Positions 21,489 through 32,881 of a stretch of DNA of 64,000 bases are shown piece by piece. The stretch lies in assembly GCF_025399195.1 (NCBI RefSeq), contig NW_026252121.1, positions 62,001 through 126,000 on the forward strand, written 5' to 3'. Origin of the DNA: Umbelopsis ramanniana AG. Taxonomy: Eukaryota > Mucoromycota > Umbelopsidomycetes > Umbelopsidales > Umbelopsidaceae. Under the pieces are notes generated by a model that did no database searches, was not told the origin of the DNA, and saw nothing but the letters and a program-made list of their open reading frames with translations. A program made the translations under genes and the position numbers. Position 1 is the first letter of the stretch; every line of letters begins with the position of its first letter.

Positions 21489-21902
21489 TTAATGTGGACG
21501 TCCCGTCATTGTGCGACGTTCAAGTCTTGCGTAAGTCGCCAGCTCATTGCGACATCGAGGACAGCGGTGTTCAGCATCCTTCAAGCCTGAGATACAAAGT
21601 GGCAACAGGCAGCATCCAAACACGGTACATCCAAGGAAGAAAAGGCCGGCAATGGATAGAATTGTGGCGCCTCCAACTTTGTGCTTGACCTCGGAGGGTC
21701 CGGTATAGCCGCACTCTGGGCAATGGACGTTACTAGATTCCGCTCCCAAGTGATCGAGTGGTACAGTGTTAGGAGATGCCACGCCTGGTGGTGGTGCCTT
21801 GGGTGGCTCCTGTGATATATATGGTGGTGGCGGAACTTCTCTGGTCTGTTGCTCAGCTTCATACTTTGGTGCAGCTGGACCAGCTTCGTCAACTTTGGCC
21901 AT
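21489..21902 (-). CDS. LITAF-domain protein
   Basis: Single exon, 137 residues. The N-terminal half is Pro-rich with PPPPY, a likely WW-domain ligand for Nedd4/Rsp5-type ubiquitin ligases. The C-terminal half is the LITAF domain: an N-terminal CPECGY knuckle, a hydrophobic membrane-inserting segment (ILSIAGLFFLGCTVFGCCLLPLC) and the closing HRCPRC knuckle; together they bind one zinc. LITAF/SIMPLE proteins sit as peripheral monotopic proteins on endosomes and lysosomes and help sorting. The family call is firm; the exact role in fungi is unknown. Confidence 0.93.
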   Translation of the reverse strand: MAKVDEAGPAAPKYEAEQQTREVPPPPYISQEPPKAPPPGVASPNTVPLDHLGAESSNVHCPECGYTGPSEVKHKVGGATILSIAGLFFLGCTVFGCCLLPLCISGLKDAEHRCPRCRNELATYARLERRTMTGRPH

Positions 21903-23065
21903 ATTTTAGAGAGTGAGGGGAGAGAGAGGAATGAAAAGAGAAAAAGGTCCGGTGCTGTCTCTTAAGTACCCTTCTGCTTTCTCTTGGCATATTCCATTGT
22001 GCCAAGAGAGGTGAGGTTTAAGCCTTTTGATTGGCTACTCTGTCCCAAATTCTGCCCGCATTTGGTCAGGGCTTAGAGGACAAAGCTGCGCACAACAATC
22101 AAGCCTTCCACACTTTATGGGGTTTCCGTTCGGCTGTTTCTTTCTCCTTCTGTTATGAAGCATGTCCTCCGAAGCGAGGTTGTGATCTCATGGAAGCTTT
22201 TGAAATAATAAGGCTTGTTTGCTTCGATAGATCGAATCCATCGGTGAAAGCTGGTCGTACACATGATGGTGATCATAAGTTTGACATTCCATGTGCCAAA
22301 TCTGTATGCCAAAACAATGCACCTGAGAAACATAATCGATCTGCTGCTGTCAGTAGAAACAGAATTGAAGACTAAAGAATACTCTGAAGAATTCGGGCCT
22401 GCATAACCGCTCATAGTCAATATTGACCATCAAAAATTTGGAGATTGAAATCTTCGGGAAGATTCGCAGAAATCAGTATCGCAATTTTGTTTGTCCCTCA
22501 AAATCACAAATGGTATCAACTAACCAAACAATTTAATTGTATTGGAATAATAAATTTCTCAAGTTTGTACAGACCTCGCGTGGAGTGTTAAAGAGCCTTT
22601 CTTTATGAAATGTCTATCATACACAGCGTTGGTGAAAGCCTGCTGTACAGTAGACTGGACTCTTAGCATCTAATTGTTAGACCTCTTGATACGTATTCAT
22701 AACATTTAACGCCAATCCCGGCGAAACCGGCGACAGCAACCCGCATTTAGCAACCGATATGGTTCTCAGGGCTTCATGATTCTAGTGACCAGGACAGTCC
22801 TCGATGGTAGCGCGGACTTGAATATATTCGGGTTCTATTTCTTTTATGTTCGATATTCCCCTCATACAGCCAGACTCATCAACCCGAGTTCACTTCCTCA
22901 GCAATGCTCCACGCCAAAGGTAGAATAGTCTCATAGATGGATTGCATATTTATAACAAACAAGTTGTCGCAATGATGTGGTTACAAAAAACACATTGGAC
23001 AAATGCTTCAAAAACAAATTGAATATAGGGAGGAATGGAAACTTCGATACTTTTAAGGTATGAAT
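21903..23065. other. 1.16-kb spacer, no supported gene
   Basis: Open stretches of about 100 codons exist on both strands at 22031-22420, but they overlap each other, lack family resemblance and have no clear splice partners. The left end must carry the LITAF promoter and the right end the SDR 3' flank. Confidence 0.4.
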
Positions 23066-24154
23066 CTATGTGTTGATAGTGATACCACCGTTGGGGTGAA
23101 TGGTCTATAGAAAGAAGTTGTGTGTGAGAAACGAGCAAGGCATTATAGGAAACTTTTTTTTTTTTGACACACGTACCTGACCGGAGATATAGCTGGAATC
23201 GTTGGATGCAAGGAATACGAAGCAAGCAGCGATTTCAACTGGCTGTGCTGGGCGCTTGAATGGAGGGTGAGCACCGAAGTTTTGAATTTCCTCCAAGTTG
23301 AAGGTGTTGGTAATAAGAGGAGTCCAAACGGGACCGGGAGCAACAGCATTGACACGGATGTGACGGGTGGTCAATTGCTGAGACAAGGCACGGGTGAAGG
23401 CAACAACAGCACCCTTGGTAGCAGAGTAATCGACGAGAACGTCCATACCACGATAAGCAGCAACAGAAGCGGTGTTGATGATGCAACCACCAGAGACCAT
23501 GTGCTTAGCAGCAAGCTTAGTCAAGAAGATGACACCGAAAACTGTAGATGGAAGTGAATAAGCATAGGTCATAATAGTATGGTAAAATCGTCATTCATCT
23601 GCAAACCACTAATTACCATTTGTGCGGAAAGTGCGTTCAACAGTAGCGCAGTCAAGGTCTTCAATCTTGGTGACCTTGTGTTGTTCAGCAGCGTTGTTGA
23701 CAAGGATATCCAAGCGACCAAAGGCATTCATGTGAGAGTCGATGATTTCTTGGCAGGTATTTTCATAACCAATATCACGAGCAATAAGGTTAATCTTGCA
23801 GGCACTTTGGCCTTCAATCATTTGCTTGGTGTAAGATGCATCAGCGTCTTCCTCTTCGTCACGGTAGACAATGGTGATACCAGCAGCTCCCTCAAGGGCG
23901 TAAAGAGTAGCAATGGAGCGACCAATACCGCTATCAGCACCAGTGATCAAGACAAACTTTCCTTGAAGCTTTCCTGCAGCCTTGTACGCTTCAAAACCTG
24001 CATTGCCCTTGGCATCGAAAGAAGGAAGATGCTGGACAACCGGGGCGGGCTTTAAAAGAGAAGCAATACCGGTCTTTTCATAGTGAAGCTTCTTGCGCAT
24101 CTCATTGAACTCATACACGTTTGCGGGAAGATCTTCGTCGAATCCAAGAGTCAT
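23066..24154 (-). CDS. Short-chain dehydrogenase/reductase, GSP39/YghA type
   Basis: Exons 24154-23617, 23541-23177 and 23104-23066 give 313 residues. It has the classical SDR features: cofactor loop TGADSGIG, NNAAEQ, catalytic Ser in NTASVAA, YSATK with Tyr and Lys, and PGPVWTPL. The about 45-residue N-terminal lead and the ending SGQTIHPNGG resemble bacterial general-stress proteins (Bacillus GSP39/YdaD, E. coli YghA) and their fungal relatives. It is a likely cytosolic NAD(P)H-dependent oxidoreductase; substrate unknown. The last exon is only 13 codons and is supported by a good acceptor and the family's conserved end. Confidence 0.9.
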
Positions 24155-25538
24155 TTTTTAGTAGTGAAAGTAGTTTAACTTACTGTAGATGGTAATCGAA
24201 TAGCTTTGTATTTATATCTCTCGATTTGTGGGAGTTTAGTTTAATATCGTCGTTCATCGGCTTCACAAATTCAGCTGCTTTCACAATTCAAGTGCCATTT
24301 CATGTAACAAAAATTTATACCCATTTCACCAGTTGTTCATCAAAATAAATGGCTATAATTGAAACTTGAATGACCCATTTATCGCCCATAACTTTTTATT
24401 GGTCACTTCTAACCCACGCACTGTATAATATTTTTCCGTACAATGAATTAACAGGTATGGCAGCTAATTTGCGGTGTACGTCCAGTTGGTTACTATGGCG
24501 GCATGAAATGTCCTCCAACAGTTTGAGCTGCGTGCTCCCCACTATTGGCTCTCCCTCATCTTTTCTCGGCGTTTCATAATATAACTATGATGATATCGAC
24601 GCAAACCTAGGGTAAATATCGATACCGTGCGCTGCCATTATGTCGGCACATTTGTTTGCGCACTGACTTTCAGCCCCTTACCAAACATTGAGACTATTTT
24701 CTTGTGCTTTGCATTAACAAGATTCTATTTCACTTCTGAAACTAATGACTGCAGGGTGGTTTACTCTTGTTTTCTTTCTGCAATAGTGTAATTTTCAGCT
24801 TGAGATACTAAAAGTTGCATGACAAGGGTGTACGTCCCACATGTGGTATGTAGTGAAACTCGTTAACATTTCAACCTCCCCAACATGTAAGCTTAATTCA
24901 GAAAAAAAAGTTGACCCGGTTGGTAGTTGGCTGATGATGTACTTACGACAGTATGCATTCTAATGCATAGAAGTCGGATGCAGCGGTGTTAAATTGCTAT
25001 GATCGGGATGGAAAACTTCTAGTTGTTCTTACGCAATGAAACTGACTTTGCAGAAAGGCTATGTCGTAATATCATCCTTTCATGACTCCTCCTTTTTTCC
25101 ACGATCAAACTGTTTGACCAATGATATACAAATAAATTATAGACTTCTTGACCCTTGTCTACTTTAATTTTATAACATTTTCGCCAACGCCGTCCATTTG
25201 TTTCAGTCCGTCAGTTGATAGCCCAGCGTTCTGGTCAGTTTCAGATGATCATGCTTCCCCGCCGGACATTCAAATCGTAGACAATGGCATGAATGCGAAT
25301 GTAGAGGGAACGCCATGGTTATCGTGCCTATTCAATAATAGAAAGTTAGAGAACATCTGGACTTGCAGTCAATGACATGCCTGTTTGAAATTTCCTGTTG
25401 CGGAAAAATAGATGCGTATGCACAGATGTTCTCGGTCTCGGAGTAAAGAGGTCTGACATCAACATAAAACAAAACTAGAAAATCTAAGATTTCCTGTGTG
25501 TTTTTTTTCACCTTTGTTTCCCATACTTATCAAATAAT
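24155..25538. other. 1.4-kb AT-rich divergent spacer
   Basis: Between divergent SDR and Slm1-like genes. An open stretch at 25148-25375 (+) has no family resemblance. Promoters must lie at both ends; no specific site is called. Confidence 0.4.
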
Positions 25539-27704
25539 ATGGAAGATCCCAATGCTAATCCTGCCTCGGATGCTCCTCGATTGACTGTCGATACCAGTGT
25601 CGCTCAGCGGCAACCTTCCGAAGAGGAGCTTACCTCGCCTAACTTTACAACATCGCCAACATCTGCTGCATTGGAACCTTATCCACCTCCACAACAAATG
25701 CAACAAGTGTTGGACAACGAAAAAATTCAAGTAGATGACGAGGCTAAGCCAGCACCAGTTTTTAGTGCTATAGCACCCAAGTTATCTATCGTTCGCAGAA
25801 ACACCACTTCTTATCAGAAGCAAACCTTTCGTATGGAAGCCGGTATCAACCCCGCCGCTACCATCGCTGAAAGACTTCAGGCATGGAGAGGTATTCTCAA
25901 GAATTTGGTAAAGCATTTATGCCCCATCCATACGATGTTTCGAAACAATTTCTTTGCATTGACACTCCTCCACTTTAGGCCATTTTTTGGAAGGAAATTA
26001 GCGCTGCTCATAGCCAAACTGCAAAGGGATATACCAAGGGAGCTAGTGTCATCGAAATTCCATTTCAAAGCTCAGGTTTACATTTTCGTGAAGATGGTGG
26101 AGTTCAGACTGTCTGGGCTGCAACTCGCGAGTATGCGGTACATCAAGCGAAACACCATAACGACTACAGCTTATTTTTGGACAGAGCCATCATACAAGGG
26201 TTACGCGCAGTGAAAAAAGAAGTAAAGGTTATGATACATTCTATCAACAGCGATGACCGATTAAAGACAGAGAGGCTTTATCGCTATCGAGAGCAAGCCG
26301 ATATTTTACAAACACGACTCAACAAGTATATTCAATTAGTACATCAAAGCCCAGAACATGCCATGGATAAGACTGATCCTTATATTGTCAATTCATGTAA
26401 GGTATTTTTGTTCCACCGTCCGTGGGATTTCATTTCATTTACCCTTCTTTTTATGATTGGTTATAGGCCTTCTAGAACAAATGATCAAATTATACAAGGA
26501 AGAAAACAGATTGCATGCCAGCATGATCAATCTGCAAGGTGAATACGCCATCTTTGAGCGAAAGATTATCGAGAATGCCCGTAGCGTTATGCTTTCTCTA
26601 CAAGAATACAAGACGCAAGACAAGTATTTGACTGATCAGACTGTGAAATCCATTATGGACACCTTCAACAATTTGGACGCTGACTGTGAATACAAAGTAT
26701 TTTTCGAACGTCGTCAAGGCGAATTGGTGCCCGATAACGCAGCTTACAGAAATCTCAACGACATTCATTATGAGAATCAAAATCATCCTCTGGTCATGCC
26801 TTGCAAGGTTGGCTTTATCGAACGCAAAACATTTGTCACCAAGAACTGGGTTGAACACAAGTACGCACTTACACCAACTGGATATCTTCATGAATACAGA
26901 TCTGAGAAGGACTTCCCATGCAACCCTGAAAAATCTATCTTCATACCTCATACTACTGTGATTGGTAGAGAAGACAATATGCACCATGACTACATATTTG
27001 AAATACGTGGCAGAAATAACTCCAAAGGAAAATTGATGAAAACATTGGATCGTGACAAGAACTATATTCTTCGCACACGTACAGGGGGAGATATGCAAGC
27101 CTGGATGGATTTATTGACACCCATGTCTCATCAATTCAGACCTTCCGTCCCACACGAACCAGAGCCGTATCAGCAACCTATCAACTCTACAAACGTTGAA
27201 GTCATGAGCCGGTCCAATACCTGGGCGTCGTCTCCATTGGATCAACATGGTGATACTCTTAGCCGAGCTGATACTTGGGCATCCGTACCCGAAGATCAAC
27301 TTCGAATCGAAGACTCGCATGCCGCTAATAGATCGAGTTCAGAACAGGCTGCTGCCGGCATTTCAAATATGGATATCAATGGTCAACAAGCCAATGTTGT
27401 GCCCCAAAATGCTGGAACTAATGATATGGTAGGACAAAGCCCTACCAGTATGCAACCAGGAACACAACAGTTCGATCAAATGGATCACGGCGAGAAAACA
27501 CAAGCAGACGAGCACAACCCGTTCGTTCCACATCAGCAAGAATCAAATAGTATGGCTCAAAACAACGCAGAGCCGGGGGCTGATTATAAGGGTAAGGCCA
27601 GTGTAGCTCAGGGTAAATTACCTGTTAGTCTTTTTGATCAGGACGAAACACCGAAAACCGAGGTTCAAAGGAACCAGACAATGCCAGGAACCCTTATGTT
27701 TTAG
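25539..27704 (+). CDS. SLM1: Slm1/Slm2-like PH-domain protein
   Basis: Exons 25539-25907, 25979-26396 and 26467-27704 encode 674 residues. A disordered Pro/Ser N-terminus is followed by a helical BAR/F-BAR-like region (about 110-330; RLQAWRGILKNL, VKVMIHSINSDDRL, LLEQMIKLYKEENRLH). A PH domain follows (about 380-500; CKVGFIERKTFVTKNWVEHKYAL, MQAWMDLLTPMSH). The tail is Asn/Gln-rich. In yeast, Slm1/2 bind PI(4,5)P2 at eisosomes and signal from stretched membrane to TORC2 and actin. Two near-identical tail motifs (SRSNTWASSPLDQHGD and SRADTWASVPEDQ) look like duplicated phosphosites. The domain order makes the family call good. Confidence 0.9.
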
Positions 27705-28019
27705 CGTATATTCATCAGTGCTTACCTCACCCTAAATAAATTGTTTTAAATAATCAATCGAACTGACCTTGAGTACATGGTGAAATAGAGTTTTTCATAA
27801 TAGCTTGGCAAGCAAGCGTGGGGTTTGACACTCTTAAGCTTGGTTGGGCTGTCTCATTGTCTTCACGTGACATGTAAACCAGGGACCGGTTGTCATAAAA
27901 AAAAAAAAAAAAAGAAGGAAAGACCCCAGAAGATTTGCATTCAAGGTTGCAGGTTCCATTTTCTACTAGAGCTTTCTCCTGCCAAATCTCTTCAAATCTT
28001 TCTCTCGAGGTAATTGACT
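27705..28019 (+). promoter_or_regulatory. Promoter of phosphatidylserine synthase with palindromic TCACGTGA
   Basis: 315 bp between SLM1-like stop and the PSS start. TCACGTGA lies at 27863-27870 and runs straight into CATG (TCACGTGACATG). This is a perfect bHLH site; yeast CHO1 is controlled by Ino2/Ino4 bHLH factors through CATGTG-type elements, so an analogous role is inferred. A 15-A tract follows at about 27899. Confidence 0.4.
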
Positions 28020-29043
28020 ATGGACCTGCTCTCATTGCCCAACTATTTCTCTCATTCATCTCTTGTGTCTAGCATGGCCATTCAAAACGAAACTGGTGAC
28101 GTTGGGAAGACGGTTGACAGGGCGCCCCCCAAGCCCCTTAGCGAAAGCGATGCTAAGCTCATCAGCACAGACAATAGACACTTTTCCATGGTTCGGTAAG
28201 TGGTTGGGTTCAATGGCCGCGCGTTAAATTATCTTGCTGAGACGTCAATGGTCCTGTTTAGCAATTTTTACCTCGCCGACGTTATTACGCTGATGAACGG
28301 TATTTGCGGTACTATGTCGATCTTCAGTAGCATGCGATACCTGGTCTCTCATGATCGCTGTGACCTTCACATCGCCATGTGGTACATGCCGTTTGGCCTC
28401 TTATTCGACTTCTTTGACGGCAGGGTGGCTCGATGGAGAAAGAACTCTAGCTTGTACGTGTTCTGATTGGTTTCATGAGAGGTTTTGCTTGGGTTTAAAC
28501 TAACGGCATGGTTGGCTGTGTTTGTGTATATAGGCTGGGTCAGGAGCTTGATAGCTTGGCAGATTTGGTATGTTTGCCCCAGCTGATATCCACACCATGA
28601 CATGTGAATGGAAGTGACATTTAATCTTGGCATACTCTTTATTTTAGATATCGTTTGGATTGGCTCCAGCCGCATTGGCTTTTGCCGTTGGTATGCAAAG
28701 CAATGTAGATGCTTTGGGTTTGACCTATTTTGTTTGCTGTGGTTTGGCTCGTTTGGCGCGTTTCAATGCCACCGTTGCTCTTTTGCCCAAGGATTCCACC
28801 GGCAAGATATCCCATTTTGAAGGGCTGCCTATACCTAGCTCTCTTGCTATCGTTGCCCTGTTATCATATACTATTGCTGGACGCGACATCAGCAATGCTG
28901 ATTCACTTCCCTTAGGTATCTTCCAACTTCCTATGCCACTGGGAATTAACCCCATGCTGGGAAAGGTACACGGATTCGTCCTCTTGTTCGTTTTGCATGG
29001 CACTGCTATGGTCTCAAGAACTCTTCGTATCCCAAAGCCCTAA
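28020..29043 (+). CDS. CHO1: CDP-diacylglycerol-serine O-phosphatidyltransferase (phosphatidylserine synthase)
   Basis: Four exons (28020-28195, 28262-28453, 28534-28567, 28648-29043) encode 265 residues. The CDP-alcohol phosphotransferase motif DGx2ARx8Gx3Dx3D is complete only after splicing across the tiny third exon (DGRVAR ... GQELDSLAD), which strongly supports the exon model. Several hydrophobic helices follow. It makes phosphatidylserine from CDP-diacylglycerol and serine in the [15 protein letters not shown] before the motif matches fungal Cho1. A second in-frame Met (MAIQNE) could be the start; the first was taken. Confidence 0.94.
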
Positions 29044-29425
29044 ACATAGCAATCAGAGCACATAACGAAGACAGTTTCTCATCAAACTGACATATTCGTC
29101 ATGTTTACCTTTTGTCTTTTCATTCATACCTCCTCACCTCATTTACACAATACGTATTAGACCGTTGCAAAAAACATAATGAATAAAAATCCCTCCTTCA
29201 GAAAGAATGGCCAAGTATGCCTCAATCAAAATGTATAAAACAGCCTCTCATACTCCAGAAACCACGTCCAACTGTCTTTTTGATGTGGATGTCGTGTTAT
29301 CCCGTTCTAAATAAATCAATTTATTGATTTGAGATTTGTGGCAGTTTGTTAGATTTGGCGAGGTTAAACGAATTGAAGGATATAGGACAAACGCAAACTG
29401 GATGTAGAGATCTGTTAAAATGCCA
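29044..29425. other. Convergent 3' spacer between CHO1 and CYT1
   Basis: AT-rich with AATAAA-like hexamers (near 29180 and 29310). No gene seen. Confidence 0.4.
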
Positions 29426-30903
29426 TTATTTTGGAGGGTTGTAGATAATTTTGCGAGTCTTAAGAGGAGCCCACTTGAATCTCTTGATGTAAACGGTCAA
29501 GAGAGTGAGGGTACTGAGGATGATGGTAGCCTTCATACCCATCTTCTTTCGGTCATCGTGCTCGGGTTCAGCGGCCCAAGCAAGGAAAGTAGTGACATCT
29601 CTAGCCATCTGTGAAGAGGTAGCAGGTGTACCATCTTCGTACTCAACAAGTCCATCGAACAAGACACGGGCCATAGCAATGGCACCACCGGGGAAGTATG
29701 GGTTGTAGTTGAGACCTTCGCGAACCTCAACACCAGCGGGGGCATCAACGTAACCAGTCAACAAAGCGAAGACGTAATCCTAGCAAGAAAAAGGAGGATC
29801 AGCTATCATGCCGGGTCCGAAAAGACGCATTTGCAAAATCAAGTATACTTACAGCACCACCGTGACGAGCCTTAATGATGAGAGAGAGATCCGGTGGGAG
29901 AGCACCGGCGTTTCCAGCACGGGCAGCTTCCTCGTTGGGATATGGCTTGGGCATGTAGTCGGAGGGCTACAAACATAGATGGTCAGTTTGGACATGCTCA
30001 TATTTGTCTTCTATAGTAGGTGTTCAAAAAAAATCGGCTTTGTTGTTTTTTACCTTGCCAGGTCGTTGGAACATTTCTCCTTCGTCATCAGGACCGTCCT
30101 CGTATTCGACTTCTTCAGCCATGGCCTTGACTTCATCCTCAGAGTGGGAGACATCGATCAAGTTTCTCCATGCAATGCGATCCAAAGAATGGCATGCTGA
30201 GCAGACCTCTCTGTACACTTGGTAACCTCGGCGAACGCTAAATGGAAGAGATTAGCGATAAGAAAAAGTCCAAAACCTTGAGATAACGGGATAAAAACAT
30301 ACGCCGCATGGTCAAAAGTGTGAATAGGGCTTTTGTGGTACCAGGGATGAGCTGGTGGGTGAAGACCTTCGTCTGCCATATTTGCCGAGACGGTGTTGTC
30401 TACAAGGCTGTAGGCCAAAGCAGCGGTACCGACGATACCAGTGGTGACAGCAGCAATCTGCTTCGAGTTCTAAAGACGATACTATGAGTTTTCTGAACAT
30501 TTTTTTTTCAGTGCGTTCCAATCGTTTTTGGATACTTGCCTGGCTAGCTTGTGCCTTAGTAGAGGCAAAACGCGCCTGTAAAGCAGAAAGAAAGAGGAAT
30601 GTCAGATGGAAATGTGGCAAATTGAACGCTGTTGAAACTTGACGATTCATTCATATATAGTTGATTGTGTCGCTTAATTAATGATATGTGTGAAAAAAGA
30701 TTGGCGACGAAGTTGAACAGGTTTGTCGAGCCATTGAAGCTTTTTCAAATCGTAGAAACAAGTCTTCGGCGTAATATGGTGGTTGGATGAAGGGAAATCT
30801 GGAGCCCATTTCAAAGTTATATCATTGTCCCAAGTGATCATACCTGCACTGGGGCCTTCTGGAAGGCACGCCGAGTTGACTGAGAAGCAAGTCTAGCAAA
30901 CAT
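29426..30903 (-). CDS. CYT1: Cytochrome c1, heme protein of complex III
   Basis: Six exons (30903-30844, 30575-30540, 30469-30303, 30237-30054, 29966-29853, 29779-29426) encode 304 residues. A bipartite mitochondrial presequence ([15 protein letters not shown], then a hydrophobic stretch [15 protein letters not shown]) precedes the mature domain. The heme c motif CSACH follows [10 protein letters not shown]. Methionine ligand region [15 protein letters not shown], and the C-terminal anchor [21 protein letters not shown]. It passes electrons from the Rieske protein to cytochrome c in the inner membrane. Odd points: exon 2 is only 12 codons, intron 1 is unusually long (268 nt), and intron 2 starts with GC rather than GT. 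Confidence 0.95.
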
Positions 30904-31079
30904 TTGCGTACAAGAGTAGGGAGGACGAGTTTGTTACTACAATGGCCGAATCGAATGAAAAAAAAACTCAAGGGCCAGAAAATTTTGATGACGACACGAA
31001 TTCAGTACTTTTCACGTAGAAACAGAAGAAGGTAATTTGAAAAACAACCGTGAATTATCATTTACATAGGAGGTCTGTA

Positions 31080-32399
31080 TTACTGTTGTTCGTTGTATCG
31101 TTTTCGGGTTAATTCCAGGGCTCCTTTTTTACCACTGTATGCGTCTTCCACTTGTACGGATCCCAGTCCTGCTCGGCCTTCACGAAATTGTGCTTGGATA
31201 GGATCTATGATACCGGACCCTGTCGATCCTAAGCCCTGACCTTCTTTCCAACCCATCTTTTGCAGCAATTTATTTCCAATATTTTCCGCTCCAATTCTCT
31301 CGTTTGTTCTTGAGCTTTGTGTTGGTGAATAGGTGTCAATATCCATGTCATTGCTACGATGGACTGGACTGTTATCACCATGTTGTTTCCGTCTTGCTTC
31401 GGCACGATCCACGTAATTACTAGACTTTATATTGGGCTTATTATCCGTATACTTTTGCTTCATCCGCTTCAACTCTTCCCTTCGAGCCATCTCTCTATCG
31501 TTTTTCGTTAAATGCTTGTTAGTCTCGGCATCTTCTATAGGTGTTTTGATTTGTGTGGTGGTGGCGATATCAATAATATTTCCATTGTAGGATTTGCACT
31601 GCTCACATGGCCATGATCCAGTGTGCTCGTGAACCTGAAATTTCGTTGTACCAACCGAGATCACATCGAGATGTCGCAATGGATAAGGAGGACTTGCTGA
31701 TCTTGTCAATGACAATCGTTCTCCATTGACAAATGTGCCATTCTGTGAACCGACATCAATGATAGAAAAATTGCTAGCCAGCTCTTGATCAGCCACTTTG
31801 TCATTATCCGTATCTTGGAAGATATCGGCTGAATTGGAGAATATGTGGCAATGGTATTTGCTAACTGCCATTTCTGGTAACCGTAGACGTCTATCCCAGC
31901 TTCTGTCCCTTCCAACGGTAATGCCGTTGGCGTCTACTAGTATTATGTTATTTACAGGAAGTAGTTGTGACTCTAGAACGACAAGCCGCAGAGCTTCGTC
32001 CGATGCTGGTTCGTTGGTGGTGTAATATAAGCTTGCCTCTGCTGCGGCATTTGCATCAACAATTTGATACATCATGGTGGCTTCGTCAAGCCGCGAATAC
32101 GTATCGGAAAAGATATCGTAATATAAATTTGATTGATAATTATACAAATACTGTGGATCAGCGGTTGCTACAAAGTTGGGAAGCTTCGGCTGATAGCTGG
32201 TCGGTGCCTCTTGGTGGTATACATCTGGCAGCGAATATAACGAGTCTTTCGTAGATGAACTAGTTCGATATCCATGCTTCATTTCTTCTTGGTAATCATC
32301 TGTATCATTTCTCAAAGAATGTTCGCCATTGTCGCCACCATTGCTTAGCGCCAAATACTGGTCAATGGAATCACCAAATCGATCACTTGGATCAGGCAT
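31080..32399 (-). CDS. FHA and G-patch domain protein, AGGF1-like
   Basis: Single exon, 439 residues. An OCRE-like aromatic repeat region (about 80-115; QYLYNYQSNLYYDIFSDTY) comes first. The FHA domain follows (about 155-255; ITVGRDRSWD, VSKYHCHIF, DVGSQNGTFVNGERL). A charged helix and the C-terminal G-patch (IGNKLLQKMGWKEGQGLG ... IDPIQAQFREGRAGLGS) complete it. This order is that of AGGF1, a nuclear, splicing-associated protein in animals. FHA domains bind phosphothreonine, and G-patches activate DEAH helicases such as Prp43. A fungal role in splicing or RNP remodelling is inferred. Confidence 0.9.
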   Translation of the reverse strand: MPDPSDRFGDSIDQYLALSNGGDNGEHSLRNDTDDYQEEMKHGYRTSSSTKDSLYSLPDVYHQEAPTSYQPKLPNFVATADPQYLYNYQSNLYYDIFSDTYSRLDEATMMYQIVDANAAAEASLYYTTNEPASDEALRLVVLESQLLPVNNIILVDANGITVGRDRSWDRRLRLPEMAVSKYHCHIFSNSADIFQDTDNDKVADQELASNFSIIDVGSQNGTFVNGERLSLTRSASPPYPLRHLDVISVGTTKFQVHEHTGSWPCEQCKSYNGNIIDIATTTQIKTPIEDAETNKHLTKNDREMARREELKRMKQKYTDNKPNIKSSNYVDRAEARRKQHGDNSPVHRSNDMDIDTYSPTQSSRTNERIGAENIGNKLLQKMGWKEGQGLGSTGSGIIDPIQAQFREGRAGLGSVQVEDAYSGKKGALELTRKRYNEQQ

Positions 32400-32881
32400 A
32401 CGTAGGAAGAATCCAATGACCCAATGAGGACCACGTTTAGCAAAATTTTAGTTGGAGAATGCCGTGGCTCTACAAAGTGATTGTATGCAGGAACGATGGC
32501 GGTAATGTCGATTGTCAACCTCAGCTACAAAGAAACAAATGGAACACACTTTGCAGATATTTTTTGCAACTGAGCACATATTTTTCACCAAGGAATTACC
32601 TAACTCCGACCAATGCCTTACTTTGCCGCTATCCAGTGGAAAAGCTCATAATTTCCACACGCACTCGGCTTTCTGGAATAATGAAAGTTTTTTATTTCTA
32701 TAAAAGCTTTTTCTGTGTTTACGTTAAGGAGAGACTATAGTCGTCATTCAAATATCCAGCGTATGAGCATCCATCACGTTAGAGAAAATTCGAATATTAT
32801 GATGATTGTGCTTGCTGCACCTTACTATTAAAATAAGAACGTACTTTTGAACCTTTTACTGGTTTCTTATTGCTTTTCTCA
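32400..32881. other. Divergent promoter region
   Basis: Between the AGGF1-like start and the small membrane-protein ORF. Short open stretches lack any resemblance; no clear site. Confidence 0.4.

Noticed and set aside
22031-22420. About 100-codon open frames on both strands
   Set aside because: They overlap, lack family resemblance, and the plus-strand one starts at a non-ATG codon; most likely chance.
27895-27913. Long A tract as a retroelement tail
   Set aside because: It is an isolated homopolymer in a promoter; no target-site duplication or element body is next to it. Many such runs occur in this genome.
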